Shown: positions 36,754-45,185 of the stretch, one piece after another | How the letters are laid out: every line of letters begins with the position of its first letter | How positions within the stretch are numbered: position 1 is the first letter of the stretch | NCBI RefSeq assembly: GCF_024347375.1 | Contig: NZ_AP025471.1 | Coordinates: 1,674,001 to 1,738,000 of the forward strand | DNA length: 64,000 nt | Source of the DNA: Vibrio coralliirubri | Lineage (GTDB): Bacteria; Pseudomonadota; Gammaproteobacteria; Enterobacterales; Vibrionaceae | Direction: 5' to 3' | Position numbers and translations under genes: made by a program | Notes under the pieces: generated by a model | The model's database searches: none | The model's input: the letters and a program-made list of their open reading frames with translations, nothing else | What the model was told of the DNA's origin: nothing

Positions 36754-37239
36754 TCAGTGCGAAGCAATCAAATGCAGTTGCTGAGTACGAAGCTGGTGAC
36801 GCACTGCCATCAGAATCTTACCCAAATGGTTCTCGCCGGTTCCATCGCCGCCATCGCCCCAGAAGTGGTCTTTGTGCGAATGTTCTTTGATCACCGAATC
36901 TCCGGTGTTGGTAAGAAACAGCGCAAACTGTGGATTCTGTCTGAACTTCTCTGTCACAATAAACTGCATCACTTCAACACGAATGTCATACCAATCGTCA
37001 CGAACTTGGTCTTCGTAGTCACGACTTAAAGAGAACGCTTCGGCAGGCGTACTGGCTTCCAAAATGGTATTGCGTAGCGCTTCGGACGCAAACTTCATCG
37101 CTTGATAATAATGTTCGCTGGTTGCCCAAACTTGATCACCGACCTTGATAGGACAAGCGGCAAAATTTGACAGGTATCCGTTCGGATCTTCGGGTTCGTA
37201 AAACAGCACTTCTTTAGCTTGAGCCACAGAATTAGACAT
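36754..37239 (-). CDS. NADAR family protein
   Basis: 161 residues from the ATG at 37239, which has AAGGAG nine bases upstream; a longer frame to 37314 lacks this. The NADAR (DUF1768) pattern is clear: GYLSNFAACP near the start, W-A-T-S-E-H-Y-Y-Q-A-M-K-F, and FWGDGGDGTGENHLGKILMAVR near the end. NADAR proteins hydrolyse N-glycosidic bonds of riboflavin intermediates and, in some cases, ADP-ribose on nucleic acids; some take part in NAD/ADP-ribose defence. No partner toxin is seen here, so a housekeeping role is as likely. Confidence 0.88.
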   Translation of the reverse strand: MSNSVAQAKEVLFYEPEDPNGYLSNFAACPIKVGDQVWATSEHYYQAMKFASEALRNTILEASTPAEAFSLSRDYEDQVRDDWYDIRVEVMQFIVTEKFRQNPQFALFLTNTGDSVIKEHSHKDHFWGDGGDGTGENHLGKILMAVRHQLRTQQLHLIASH

Positions 37240-37461
37240 AGCCTTCTCCTTACCAACGACATCGCATATTTTTGCTTTAACTTTAAAATTAGTGGCGTTG
37301 AATATGACTGTCAAACAACTTAGTTCAAGAGTATGCCATGTGCGTGTTTTTCATCTGAAAAGCGTAATATCAAAAGGGATAGGCTAAACGGAACAGTGAG
37401 CTAAAGAATCAAGGGGTCGATTCAATCGAGATAGGAACTATTAAAAAGTACTTATAAATCA

Positions 37462-37484
37462 AAGGGTGGCGTTGTGCCACCCTT
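37462..37484 (-). terminator. Terminator-like hairpin after the 64-residue protein
   Basis: AAGGGTGGC / GCCACCCTT with a five-base loop; the minus-strand tail (TGATTTATAAG) is only moderately T-rich. Confidence 0.5.
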
Positions 37485-37503
37485 CTAAATGCAATGGGGA
37501 TTA

Positions 37504-37698
37504 TTAGTGAATAAGACCTAGCTCCCTCGCTTCTTCCAGACTCAAACCGCTTTCTCTAATTTCTCTTAGAGTCTCGATACGACGACGAGCTTCAGCAGAC
37601 TTCATTTTCTTTTCTGGTTTGAAAGATACTTCTTCTTCAGCATCCCACTTGTTTGCAATATTTGTCATTTCATCATGGTTGATAGAATTAATGGACAT
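37504..37698 (-). CDS. Small hypothetical protein with a charged C-terminal helix
   Basis: 64 residues from the ATG at 37698, preceded five bases upstream by a near-perfect GGAGG. The C-terminal part KKMKSAEARRRIETLREI then RESGLSLEEARELGLIH is highly charged and predicted helical. No signal or membrane segment. I do not recognise the family; the strong ribosome binding site and a downstream hairpin support a real gene. Confidence 0.65.
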   Translation of the reverse strand: MSINSINHDEMTNIANKWDAEEEVSFKPEKKMKSAEARRRIETLREIRESGLSLEEARELGLIH

Positions 37699-38060
37699 GT
37701 TTTCCTCCGAAAAGCACCATGTAATGGACAAGTAATCTGTAGCAAATGCTTTTTCTCTTGTTAAGAAATTCTGTACTGAAGTGTGATGATTCCGACGCTT
37801 CACAAAGCTAATTAATAAATGCCTCATTTAAACTTTGCCAAAGCCATTTTCTGCATTTACATTTAAAAGATTCCCCATAAGAAATGTGGTTTGATCCAAC
37901 TCTCATTTTCCCCGCTTTCAATGCTTCTCTTCTGCTGAAAATTCGTGAAATAACCCAAGATAAACTTCGAGGCACTTCATCCTTTTCGTGCTCGTCGCTT
38001 CCACTAAATCCAATACATGTTAATGATAATAGTTATCAATATCATAACTGAGTATTTATC
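37699..38060. other. Intergenic region with Fur box
   Basis: No gene seen. It separates the minus-strand small gene from the plus-strand ABC genes. Apart from the candidate Fur box at 38022-38040 no clear structure was found. Confidence 0.5.
38022..38040. promoter_or_regulatory. Candidate Fur box
   Basis: AATGATAATAGTTATCAAT is a nearly perfect 9-1-9 inverted repeat and has the 7-1-7 form TGATAAT-A-GTTATCA typical of Fur operators. It ends 20 bases before the ABC ATPase start codon, so bound Fur would block transcription or initiation when iron is plentiful. Confidence 0.75.
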
Positions 38061-38885
38061 ATGTCTGTGGGAAATTCAGAGAAACCACTTCTCGAAGTGA
38101 AGAATCTATGTGTCGACTACATCACCGATGACGGTGATTTCAATGCAGTCAAATCCGTTAGCTTTAACATAGGCCAAGGCGAGATTTTCGGCTTAGCCGG
38201 AGAATCCGGTTGTGGCAAAAGCACCATCGCATTTGCCATTAACCGCCTGCATAAGCCGCCAGCTTTCATCTCAGGAGGCCAGATACTATTTGGTGGGCAA
38301 GACCTACTGAGCTTATCGGACAGCCATTTGAATACCTTGCGTTGGAGTGAGATCGCGATGGTGTTCCAAAGCGCCATGAATTCACTCAATCCAGTATTAA
38401 CCATCGAAGAGCAGTTTGCTGATGTGCTGCGTCACCATAAAGGCATGACCAATGAACAGGCCAAAGATCGCGCCGAGAAACTGCTCGACCTTGTCAATAT
38501 TCCACGCCATCGCCTAACAGAGTACCCGCATCAGTTCAGTGGCGGTATGCGTCAGCGTTTGGTGATTGCCATTGCTCTCGCCCTTAACCCGAAGCTCATC
38601 ATCATGGACGAGCCAACCACAGCGCTGGATGTGGTGGTACAGCGCGAAATATTGCAGCAGATACACCAACTCAGAGAGGAGTTTGGTTTCTCGATACTCT
38701 TCATCACCCATGACCTCGCACTAATGAGCCAACTGTGTGATCGCATTGCCATCATGCGCCACGGCAAGATAGTTGAGGTCAATAACGCCCATGAGATTCG
38801 TAACAACCCACAACACTCCTACACCCAAAAGCTATGGAGTTCTTTCCCTAATATTCATGAACATGCTCACGCGACGGCGTGCTAG
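38061..38885 (+). CDS. Oligopeptide-type ABC transporter ATP-binding protein (DppD/OppD-like)
   Basis: 274 residues. Walker A GESGCGKST, Q-loop VFQSAMNSLNP, signature QFSGGMRQRLVIAIAL, Walker B LIIMDEPTTALD and the H-loop ITHDL. The S-A-M-N-S-L-N-P form after the Q-loop is typical of OppD/DppD. It has the usual DppF-like partner just downstream but no permease or binding protein in the window. A candidate Fur box sits right upstream, which is unusual for a peptide transporter and points to uptake of an iron carrier or to use of a permease encoded elsewhere. Confidence 0.88.
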   Translation: MSVGNSEKPLLEVKNLCVDYITDDGDFNAVKSVSFNIGQGEIFGLAGESGCGKSTIAFAINRLHKPPAFISGGQILFGGQDLLSLSDSHLNTLRWSEIAMVFQSAMNSLNPVLTIEEQFADVLRHHKGMTNEQAKDRAEKLLDLVNIPRHRLTEYPHQFSGGMRQRLVIAIALALNPKLIIMDEPTTALDVVVQREILQQIHQLREEFGFSILFITHDLALMSQLCDRIAIMRHGKIVEVNNAHEIRNNPQHSYTQKLWSSFPNIHEHAHATAC

Positions 38886-38894
38886 GAGAGCTCT

Positions 38895-39827
38895 ATGTCA
38901 CAACCTATTTTTCAAGTAAAAAACCTCGTTAAAGAATTCACTGTTGGTGGTGGATTTGGCAAAGAAGAGATCTTTAGAGCACTGCATGGCGTGAGTTTTG
39001 ACTTACATGCAGGTAAAACACTGGCACTGGTTGGCGAATCTGGCTGCGGGAAAAGCACCTGCGCACGATTGATGACCAAGGTTTACCCTGCGACAGAGGG
39101 AGAGATACTGTTCAAAGGCAGAGATATCTCTACGCTGAAAAGCCGTAAAGATATCTTGGATTATCGCAGCCGTGTGCAAATGGTGTTTCAAGACCCCTTT
39201 GGTTCACTCAATCCCACTCACACCATTGAGCACCATTTAACGCGCCCACTTAAGATCCATAAACAGGTAGCCACTAAACAGGCTCTCACAGAGCGCCTCA
39301 AAGAGTTATTAACGCTGGTGGAGTTACCCATCGAAACGCTCGCCAAATACCCGCACGAGCTCAGTGGAGGCCAAAGACAGAGGGTTAACTTAGCCAGAGC
39401 ACTGGCCGTTGGTGCTGAGGTTATTCTTGCTGATGAACCCACCTCGATGTTGGACGTTTCGATTCGACTTGGCGTGTTGAACTTGATGCAAAAAATGAAG
39501 AAAGAATTAGGCATAGGCTTTTTGTACATAACCCACGATCTTGCCACGGCACATTACATCGCAGAAGAGACAGCGGTGATGTACAAAGGGCAGATCGTTG
39601 AATGGGGATCAACCCAGTCGATCTTAACCAATCCACAACACCCGTACACTAAGTTGTTGATCTCTGCCGTCCCTGATCCCGATCTGCCATTTGGCGAACT
39701 CGTCAAAAATGAGCCAAACTATTCAATAGACGCTGATCGTATTCGAGAGCAGAGCAGTGAAATACAGCATGAAATCAAACAAGTTGCTGATAATCACTTT
39801 GTAAAACAGTGGGATAACGTTGCATGA
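38895..39827 (+). CDS. Oligopeptide-type ABC transporter ATP-binding protein (DppF/OppF-like)
   Basis: 310 residues. Walker A GESGCGKST, Q-loop VFQDPFGSLNPTHTI, signature ELSGGQRQRVNLARAL, Walker B VILADEPTSMLDVS, and the family C-terminal NPQHPYTKLLISAVP. The F-Q-D-P-F-G-S-L-N-P form is that of DppF/OppF. It starts nine bases after the first ATPase gene, with GGAGAG before its ATG, and its stop overlaps the next gene. The two ATPases should form a heterodimer on the inner membrane. Confidence 0.88.
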   Translation: MSQPIFQVKNLVKEFTVGGGFGKEEIFRALHGVSFDLHAGKTLALVGESGCGKSTCARLMTKVYPATEGEILFKGRDISTLKSRKDILDYRSRVQMVFQDPFGSLNPTHTIEHHLTRPLKIHKQVATKQALTERLKELLTLVELPIETLAKYPHELSGGQRQRVNLARALAVGAEVILADEPTSMLDVSIRLGVLNLMQKMKKELGIGFLYITHDLATAHYIAEETAVMYKGQIVEWGSTQSILTNPQHPYTKLLISAVPDPDLPFGELVKNEPNYSIDADRIREQSSEIQHEIKQVADNHFVKQWDNVA

Positions 39828-40342
39828 ATGAACTAGACACTTGGTTAGAGCGGATCGGAGATTGGTACAAAGACCGAAAGCATGATCAAGTGGACCGGTT
39901 AGAACCTTTGATCTTAACGCCTCCAGATGCGCTCTGGGGGCCATTGATCACGGATGAGCAGAGCAAAGGCATCGCATGTTGGTTAGACGGGTGCCTGAGA
40001 ATCTTTACTTTCTATCGCCACCTCGCGGATTCATCGAATCAGGAGTTGTCTTCGCAAGAGGCCAGCAGCTCAAGCCATCAAGATAAAGCCTACCAATACC
40101 TGATGTTTGCCTATAGCAAGCTGCAAGCGGTGTCATGTGACCCAAAATCAGAAGCTGACTTGCAAGAGTGGTGTACACAGCGGCTACAACACTTGTGTGT
40201 ATTGGCTTTGGAGTTTACGAACCAACAGCAAGAACCACGTTGGAAAGCAGAATCAGAAAAATTGATCGAATCGCATGTGCGTTTTATGGCAACCCATCCC
40301 CGAAACGATGATCAAGGCAGCATTCAACGCCATCTCCACTGA
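39824..40342 (+). CDS. Hypothetical protein coupled to the ABC ATPases
   Basis: 172 residues. Its ATG overlaps the DppF-like stop (ATGA, four bases), a sign of translational coupling. The sequence is soluble, mostly helical, rich in tryptophan and charged residues, with WLERIGDWYKDRKHDQVDRLEPLIL at the N-terminus given here only as its location (about residues 8-32). No signal, membrane helix or known motif found; family not recognised. Co-expression with the ATPases under the Fur box is the only clue to its role. Confidence 0.7.
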   Translation: MNELDTWLERIGDWYKDRKHDQVDRLEPLILTPPDALWGPLITDEQSKGIACWLDGCLRIFTFYRHLADSSNQELSSQEASSSSHQDKAYQYLMFAYSKLQAVSCDPKSEADLQEWCTQRLQHLCVLALEFTNQQQEPRWKAESEKLIESHVRFMATHPRNDDQGSIQRHLH

Positions 40343-40399
40343 ACAAGCCCTTCTCGATCAAACATCGAATCAAAATCTCATCAGAGTTAGATCCGTAGA

Positions 40400-40426
40400 A
40401 AGCATGATCGAGCCTTGATCATGCTT
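40400..40426. repeat. Inverted pair of iteron-like sequences (AAGCATGATC)
   Basis: AAGCATGATC, a seven-base loop, then GATCATGCTT: a perfect ten-base stem. The half-site is identical to the start of several oriCII iterons (AAGCATGATCAT). It may bind RctB or serve as the weak terminator of the ABC operon. Confidence 0.6.
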
Positions 40427-40487
40427 CGGCACTTAACTCTGTAAGCTATTGAATTTTAATGATTGACTGAATTTCAGGCAAAAAAAA

Positions 40488-40508
40488 GCGAGTCCCTTAG
40501 GAACTCGC
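40488..40508 (-). terminator. Probable rctB terminator
   Basis: GCGAGT / ACTCGC around a nine-base loop; on the minus strand it is followed by eight T. It lies 214 bases past the rctB stop. Confidence 0.7.
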
Positions 40509-40722
40509 AAAAATCTATTCAGTATGATGTAACAAAATATGAGCCAATCTATTAATCATAAGAAAGGACAAAGGTTGTCTATTCGGGATAAATAATAATC
40601 AACTAGATGCGTTACTTTGTCATCACTTTGTCAGCGTTAGGTGCGATTTTAATCAGCACCTAATGTGTTCAAAACTATCCATTCAGCCACGATAAAACAG
40701 GCTTATCGCAATAGGATAATGA

Positions 40723-42702
40723 CTAGTGGCCAATCGCCATTTCATCGAGCGCAAGGAACACGTTTTCGTCTAAATGACCTTCATGAACTTGTTTACACAC
40801 TTTGCGACGCACCGCTAAACCAGAGATCAAACGTTCAATGGACAGATGTCGATTGCTGGTGCTATCTCGGTCGTTGTATAGCTCAATCAAGCGACTCAGT
40901 GTTTCGTATGGGATAACGTCCTCCCCTACTCTCAACCAATCAAGCTTCTCAATGAGCTCTGAGCACTCTTCTTTGATTGAGGCATGTGAGTGCCCTGTCA
41001 TAGCAGATAAAGCCGTTATGCTGCGTTCTAGAGCCTCTGCAGAGGTATATTTAGAGAGAGTAATCATGATCTCATCAGCGTTGATCTCAACAGAGTGTTT
41101 ACGCAGCTTAACTCGACGTCCCAATTTGCCTCTTGGCGACGGTGCTTTACGCTGAATTGGCTCAAACTCACCGTCGATAATCTCAGACAGCTCTTCCAGC
41201 TTCTGCTTAGACACCATCTCGTTACGAAGTGGGTTCGGCAGCGTTGGTGCCATATTACGCTTACCTGCGTTAGTGGTACGCGCTCTTGAGTAACGTAAGA
41301 CCTCTTCCACATTACATTTGATATCTACCTGATAATCGGTCGTTTTCCCTTTTTCGATCAACGCGGTGATCGTCAAGTGATAACCCCAAAGGTTAACCAG
41401 GAAGGTATCTTCTTGCTCCCCGACTTCACCCAGCTTTCTGAGCTCGCGGATCAGATCCATCGAGAAACGACGCCAATCGATGTTACGCGCCAATTTCTGG
41501 TTGAGTTCACTGAGCAACATGCTATCTGAATGGCGACGTGCCATGCGGCTTCTAAAGTAAGAATACATTTGGAAGACCAAGGTATGTTGCTTCAGGATTT
41601 CTGGCGGAAATAGGAAGAAATAGTCACGTGTCAGCAGCTCTTCGTAGAACGAAGGTTCCCAAACCAAGATGTATAGGTTCGGTTTAATGCGAATTTCGCC
41701 GTCAGAGCCCTCTGTAGGCGCTTCTTCCGATGCGGTAATGGTTCTAGCTAAGAATCGAAAACGATCACTCTTAAAGCCTTCTGGCATGTTCTCACTAAGC
41801 CAACGGCCTGTAAGTTCGTGCAGTTGGAAATCCGTGAATTCGATACGATCAATACTGTCGCGGATCGAATCACGCGCAGGGCCGCTGTCTTTCTTGCCAC
41901 GTAAAGACAAAATATCAGTGATGTAGAGTGGTGTTTTGTTCGGCGTGTGTTTCGCGTCTAGATGGTAATCATCTTGGTGATGATCATGATATTGAACGGT
42001 GAGCGTGAATAACGCGAATAGCGTCATCAGATCGTCAACGGTCATGATATTTTTAGAAGATCTTGTCTCGATCACAGCCCGAGTGCCAGAGATCGAAACC
42101 ATGGATTTCTGGTAGCTCTTACGAGTTCTAGGTGGCGCTAACGCTTGATCAATAATCCCCGCCCAATTGGTTGGCGAAACAATGAATTGATCCGCTTCAT
42201 CTTTCATCGTTGGTGGGGTATTCAACCCATGTTCATTCAGTAAGCGCTTGTTTACTTTGGTTTGAGCTAGGGCTTTAGAGCGCTTTTGCTTTTCATTTTG
42301 CTTCACGCTTTCTGTCACTAAGCTGGTGGCACCCAATACCGATATCAATTGGTTTGGGTTCACAAAGCGATGCAACATGGTTTTACCAGCAAGGCCTTCT
42401 TCAAAGCGAACGGGGATTTGTTTGAACAATCCGATATTGACTGCTGCTCTCAGCCTTTGCTGTAAAGCCGCGCGAGTGACCTGACCATCGGTTGATTCAA
42501 TAATCTCAGTGGTGGAAACGTACCCGTCTTTGCTGCTAAACCCACGAAGTGAAATTAGGTTAAGAAGCTCAACTATGCTTTTGGTGACACCTTTGAAGTG
42601 TTGATATTGTTCTATCCATTCAACGGCTGTTTCAGATACCTCAAATAAATGACCATCTTTGTGGCTTCGTGCCTTAATTAACAATTTCTCTTCTGGTTTC
42701 AT
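40723..42702 (-). CDS. rctB: RctB, replication initiator of Vibrio chromosome II
   Basis: 659 residues, the expected length (658 in V. cholerae). The whole sequence follows RctB, from MKPEEKLLIKARSHKDGHLF to the C-terminus; it contains several winged-helix domains and no Walker ATPase of the DnaA kind. RctB binds 12-mer iterons and 39-mer/29-mer inhibitory sites in the origin and opens the adjacent AT-rich DNA; the iterons must be Dam-methylated. The origin lies just upstream of this gene, and a motif at its promoter (42714-42732) recurs ahead of parA2, fitting autorepression. Confidence 0.97.
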   Translation of the reverse strand: MKPEEKLLIKARSHKDGHLFEVSETAVEWIEQYQHFKGVTKSIVELLNLISLRGFSSKDGYVSTTEIIESTDGQVTRAALQQRLRAAVNIGLFKQIPVRFEEGLAGKTMLHRFVNPNQLISVLGATSLVTESVKQNEKQKRSKALAQTKVNKRLLNEHGLNTPPTMKDEADQFIVSPTNWAGIIDQALAPPRTRKSYQKSMVSISGTRAVIETRSSKNIMTVDDLMTLFALFTLTVQYHDHHQDDYHLDAKHTPNKTPLYITDILSLRGKKDSGPARDSIRDSIDRIEFTDFQLHELTGRWLSENMPEGFKSDRFRFLARTITASEEAPTEGSDGEIRIKPNLYILVWEPSFYEELLTRDYFFLFPPEILKQHTLVFQMYSYFRSRMARRHSDSMLLSELNQKLARNIDWRRFSMDLIRELRKLGEVGEQEDTFLVNLWGYHLTITALIEKGKTTDYQVDIKCNVEEVLRYSRARTTNAGKRNMAPTLPNPLRNEMVSKQKLEELSEIIDGEFEPIQRKAPSPRGKLGRRVKLRKHSVEINADEIMITLSKYTSAEALERSITALSAMTGHSHASIKEECSELIEKLDWLRVGEDVIPYETLSRLIELYNDRDSTSNRHLSIERLISGLAVRRKVCKQVHEGHLDENVFLALDEMAIGH

Positions 42703-42713
42703 TTTTGATCCGT

Positions 42714-42732
42714 ATCACACTAACCGTAATTT
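42714..42732. promoter_or_regulatory. Motif shared by rctB promoter and parA2 upstream region
   Basis: ATCACACTAACCGTAATTT here and ATCACACCAACCGTAATCT at 43667-43685 match at 17 of 19 positions in the same orientation. The position before rctB suits an RctB operator (the 29-mer of V. cholerae), but this is inference. Confidence 0.5.
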
Positions 42733-42739
42733 CACTATA

Positions 42740-42900
42740 GTTCCTGAATGATAAAGAAAGAATGATCATAAATAAAGAGAATTTATTGGCTTTTAAATAA
42801 CTGATCTTTTTGATTAATATGATCTTAAATGATTAAGTGATCTAATGATCTGGACGTAACTTTGCTTTTAAGTGGCTGAATTTAAAGTATTAAAATAAAT
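42740..42900. other. AT-rich candidate unwinding region of oriCII
   Basis: About 160 bases of mostly A and T with repeated TGATC/TGATT words (CTGATC, ATGATC, GTGATC, ATGATC). It lies between the iteron array and rctB as does the DNA unwinding element in V. cholerae oriCII. Confidence 0.65.
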
Positions 42901-42913
42901 CGCCTTGGAAAGC

Positions 42914-43034
42914 ATGATCATAAAGCTTCCGAAACTATGATCATTAAACTTAAGAAAGCATGATCACAGAACATCAGAACGATGATCATTAAGTCATTGT
43001 AAGCATGATCATTATTGGTTCGAAAGCATGATCA
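42914..43034. repeat. Six phased RctB 12-mer iterons
   Basis: ATGATCA begins at 42914, 42937, 42960, 42982, 43005 and 43028: steps of 23, 23, 22, 23 and 23 bases, or two helical turns, all in the same direction. The surrounding form is (A)GCATGATCATTA. V. cholerae minimal oriCII also has six such 12-mers. Confidence 0.92.
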
Positions 43035-43049
43035 TTACACTTATACAGC

Positions 43050-43058
43050 TTATCCACA
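43050..43058 (+). promoter_or_regulatory. DnaA box in oriCII
   Basis: TTATCCACA, a perfect DnaA box, 15 bases after the last phased iteron, as in the V. cholerae minimal origin. Confidence 0.9.
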
Positions 43059-43666
43059 GATCGGAATTCAACATCGGTTTCTAAGTCGCTTTTGACTTGT
43101 CTATGTGGACACTTGTGGCGGCCAATCTATCGGAACAATGATCAAGAGAGCATACTTTTTTATCGTTCCTACCCTATTGAGTGCAAAATTTAGTCTCTAT
43201 CCGCTGGAAATGGATTGCTTTGATGTATTTAGCGCTGGTGGGTCTTAACTAGGAAGCATGATCATGAAATTGTCATGTTTATGTATTCTCGGTCTGTGTC
43301 GATTGAATTTTCAATCATTGAGCCCTTATAGGCGTTGAATCCCCATTCCAAAAGCATTTGTCCGTAACTTAGCTCATAAATTACATGCTTCCGGAACTAT
43401 GTTTACTTGATCATTTTTCCGTAAGTTGATCATTTCCAATGTGCGGTTACTCGGATCAATATTGCTCAGTTTACGCCTTGATCATGCTTCATAATTTGGC
43501 GTTATTAATTATCTTACACTGGATGTGCTCCATGATCATTCTTCCGGTTAGGCTCCAATCCTCTGTTGTTTTTGACACCCCATCTTCTCTTCTGTTTTGA
43601 ATCTTTTTGTTCATTGAGCGTTTTTTTATTTTTATTGTATTGAAAATCTATAAATTCGAATGCAAA

Positions 43667-43685
43667 TCACACCAACCGTAATCTA
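43667..43685. promoter_or_regulatory. Second copy of the rctB-promoter motif, upstream of parA2
   Basis: ATCACACCAACCGTAATCT; see 42714-42732. It also overlaps the inverted repeat AACCGTA / TACGGTT. Possible common operator for replication and partition genes. Confidence 0.45.
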
Positions 43686-43728
43686 CGGTTGTATTTCAAT
43701 CGTTCCGAAGGTTTTTCTCTGAAATTCC

Positions 43729-43743
43729 ATTTACATTGTAAAT
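43729..43743. promoter_or_regulatory. parS2 site upstream of parA2
   Basis: ATTTACATTGTAAAT fits the V. cholerae parS2 consensus NTTTACANTGTAAAN exactly. ParB2 bound here could both mark the origin and repress parAB2. Confidence 0.9.
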
Positions 43744-43962
43744 AAGTGATGCTGTAACATTTTAAATGTAGGCTGGAAATAACATGGTTATGCATGATAA
43801 AAACGGTGATTTTTGTGTTTGTATAAGGCGATGTTTCATCAAATTGTAAAAACGCGGTCTATTTTATGTGATTTTACTCATAAATGTATGTTCATGTTTT
43901 TGTTGTGTTTGTTGTTAATCGCTGTACAATTTGTACTTAGTTAATCATTACGGAAACTGGCA

Positions 43963-45180
43963 ATGAAAAGAGAACAAACGATTGATAAGCTCTATCAGCT
44001 AGCCGAACAAACTCAACAAGTTCAGGCTGACCGAATTGAGATTATTTTGGAAGAGCGAAGTGATGAACATTTCCCTCCAATGTCTAAAGCTATGATGGAG
44101 ACCCGTTCTGGTTTAACGCGTCGTAAACTCGATGAAGCGATCACTAAACTTGAAGCTGATGGCCATCAGTTTACAAAGAACAACGCCAATCATTACTCGA
44201 TTTCATTGACAGAAGCTCACATGTTGATGGACGCGGCAGAAGTGCCGAAGTTCCATGAACGTAAGCAGCACGCTGACAATAAACCATGGATTATCAACGT
44301 ACAAAACCAGAAGGGTGGTACGGGTAAATCAATGACAGCGGTTCACTTAGCCGCTTGTTTGTCTCTGAATCTAGATAAGCGCTACCGTATCTGTCTGATT
44401 GACTTGGATCCACAGGGCTCTTTACGTCTGTTCCTAAATCCACAAATTAGTGGGGCAGAGCACGACAGCATCTATTCTGCTGTCGATATCATGTTGGACA
44501 ACGTGCCTGAAGGCCAAGAAGTCGATCTAGAGTTTCTTCGTAAGAACGTACTATTGCCAACTCAGTATCCAAACCTGAAGACAATTTCTGCATTCCCAGA
44601 AGATGCGATGTTTAACGCTGAAGCGTGGCAAAGCCTTTCACAAGATCAGTCACTTGATATTGTTCGTCTATTAAAAGAGAAGCTTATCGACAAAATCGCC
44701 GATGATTTCGATGTGATTATGATTGATACCGGCCCGCACGTTGACCCTCTAGTATGGAATGCAATGTACGCGTCGAACGCACTTCTGATTCCATGTGCAG
44801 CTAAGCGTTTGGATTGGGCTTCAACGGTTAACTTCTTCCAGCACTTACCAACGGTTTACGAAATGTTCCCGGATGACTGGAAAGGGCTCGAATTTGTTCG
44901 TCTAATGCCAACCATGTTTGAAGACGACAACAAGAAACAAGTGTCAGTTCTGACTGAAATGAACTACCTGTTGAATGACCAAGTAATGATGGCAACCATT
45001 CCAAGAAGCCGTGCTTTTGAAACCTGTGCCGACACTTACAGCACGGTTTTCGATCTAACGGTGAGCGACTTTGAGGGCGGTAAGAAAACTCTAGCTGTTG
45101 CTCAAGACGCAGTACAAAAAAGTGCTTTAGAATTAGAGCGCGTATTACATAGCAACTGGCCTTCACTTAATCAGGGATAA
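43963..45180 (+). CDS. parA2: ParA2, chromosome II partition ATPase
   Basis: 405 residues. An N-terminal winged-helix region (about 1-100), typical of the long plasmid-like type Ia ParA, precedes the deviant Walker A KGGTGKS (117-123) and the Walker B-like stretch CLIDLDPQGSL. It forms dynamic filaments or gradients on the nucleoid and moves the ParB2-parS2 complex. The start follows CGGAAACTGGCA; parB2 begins six bases after its stop. Confidence 0.96.
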   Translation: MKREQTIDKLYQLAEQTQQVQADRIEIILEERSDEHFPPMSKAMMETRSGLTRRKLDEAITKLEADGHQFTKNNANHYSISLTEAHMLMDAAEVPKFHERKQHADNKPWIINVQNQKGGTGKSMTAVHLAACLSLNLDKRYRICLIDLDPQGSLRLFLNPQISGAEHDSIYSAVDIMLDNVPEGQEVDLEFLRKNVLLPTQYPNLKTISAFPEDAMFNAEAWQSLSQDQSLDIVRLLKEKLIDKIADDFDVIMIDTGPHVDPLVWNAMYASNALLIPCAAKRLDWASTVNFFQHLPTVYEMFPDDWKGLEFVRLMPTMFEDDNKKQVSVLTEMNYLLNDQVMMATIPRSRAFETCADTYSTVFDLTVSDFEGGKKTLAVAQDAVQKSALELERVLHSNWPSLNQG

Positions 45181-45185
45181 CAACA

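Larger units (their letters stand above)
40343..40722. other. Region between the ABC operon and rctB
   Basis: No gene seen. It holds an inverted pair of RctB-iteron-like sequences (40400-40426), the probable rctB terminator (40488-40508), and another hairpin, TTAGGTGC / GCACCTAA, at 40637-40663. Confidence 0.6.
42703..43962. other. Replication origin of chromosome II (oriCII) and incompatibility region
   Basis: A 1.26-kb non-coding stretch between divergent rctB and parA2, very rich in GATC. From rctB outward: promoter motif, AT-rich unwinding candidate (42740-42900), six ATGATCA iterons in phase (42914-43034), one perfect DnaA box (43050-43058), then scattered single iterons (near 43138, 43258, 43408, 43428, 43477, 43532) in the side that corresponds to the V. 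cholerae regulatory region with rctA and 39-mers, and a parS2 site near parA2. I could not define 39-mers by eye. Confidence 0.95.

Noticed and set aside
36754..37698. NADAR protein plus small protein as a toxin-antitoxin pair
   Set aside because: The genes are 264 bases apart with a hairpin between them, each with its own strong ribosome binding site, and neither resembles a known toxin.
40723..43962. Plasmid or integrative element replication module
   Set aside because: RctB, iterons, DnaA box, ParAB2 and parS2 together are the standard chromosome II core of vibrios, and the neighbours are ordinary chromosomal genes.
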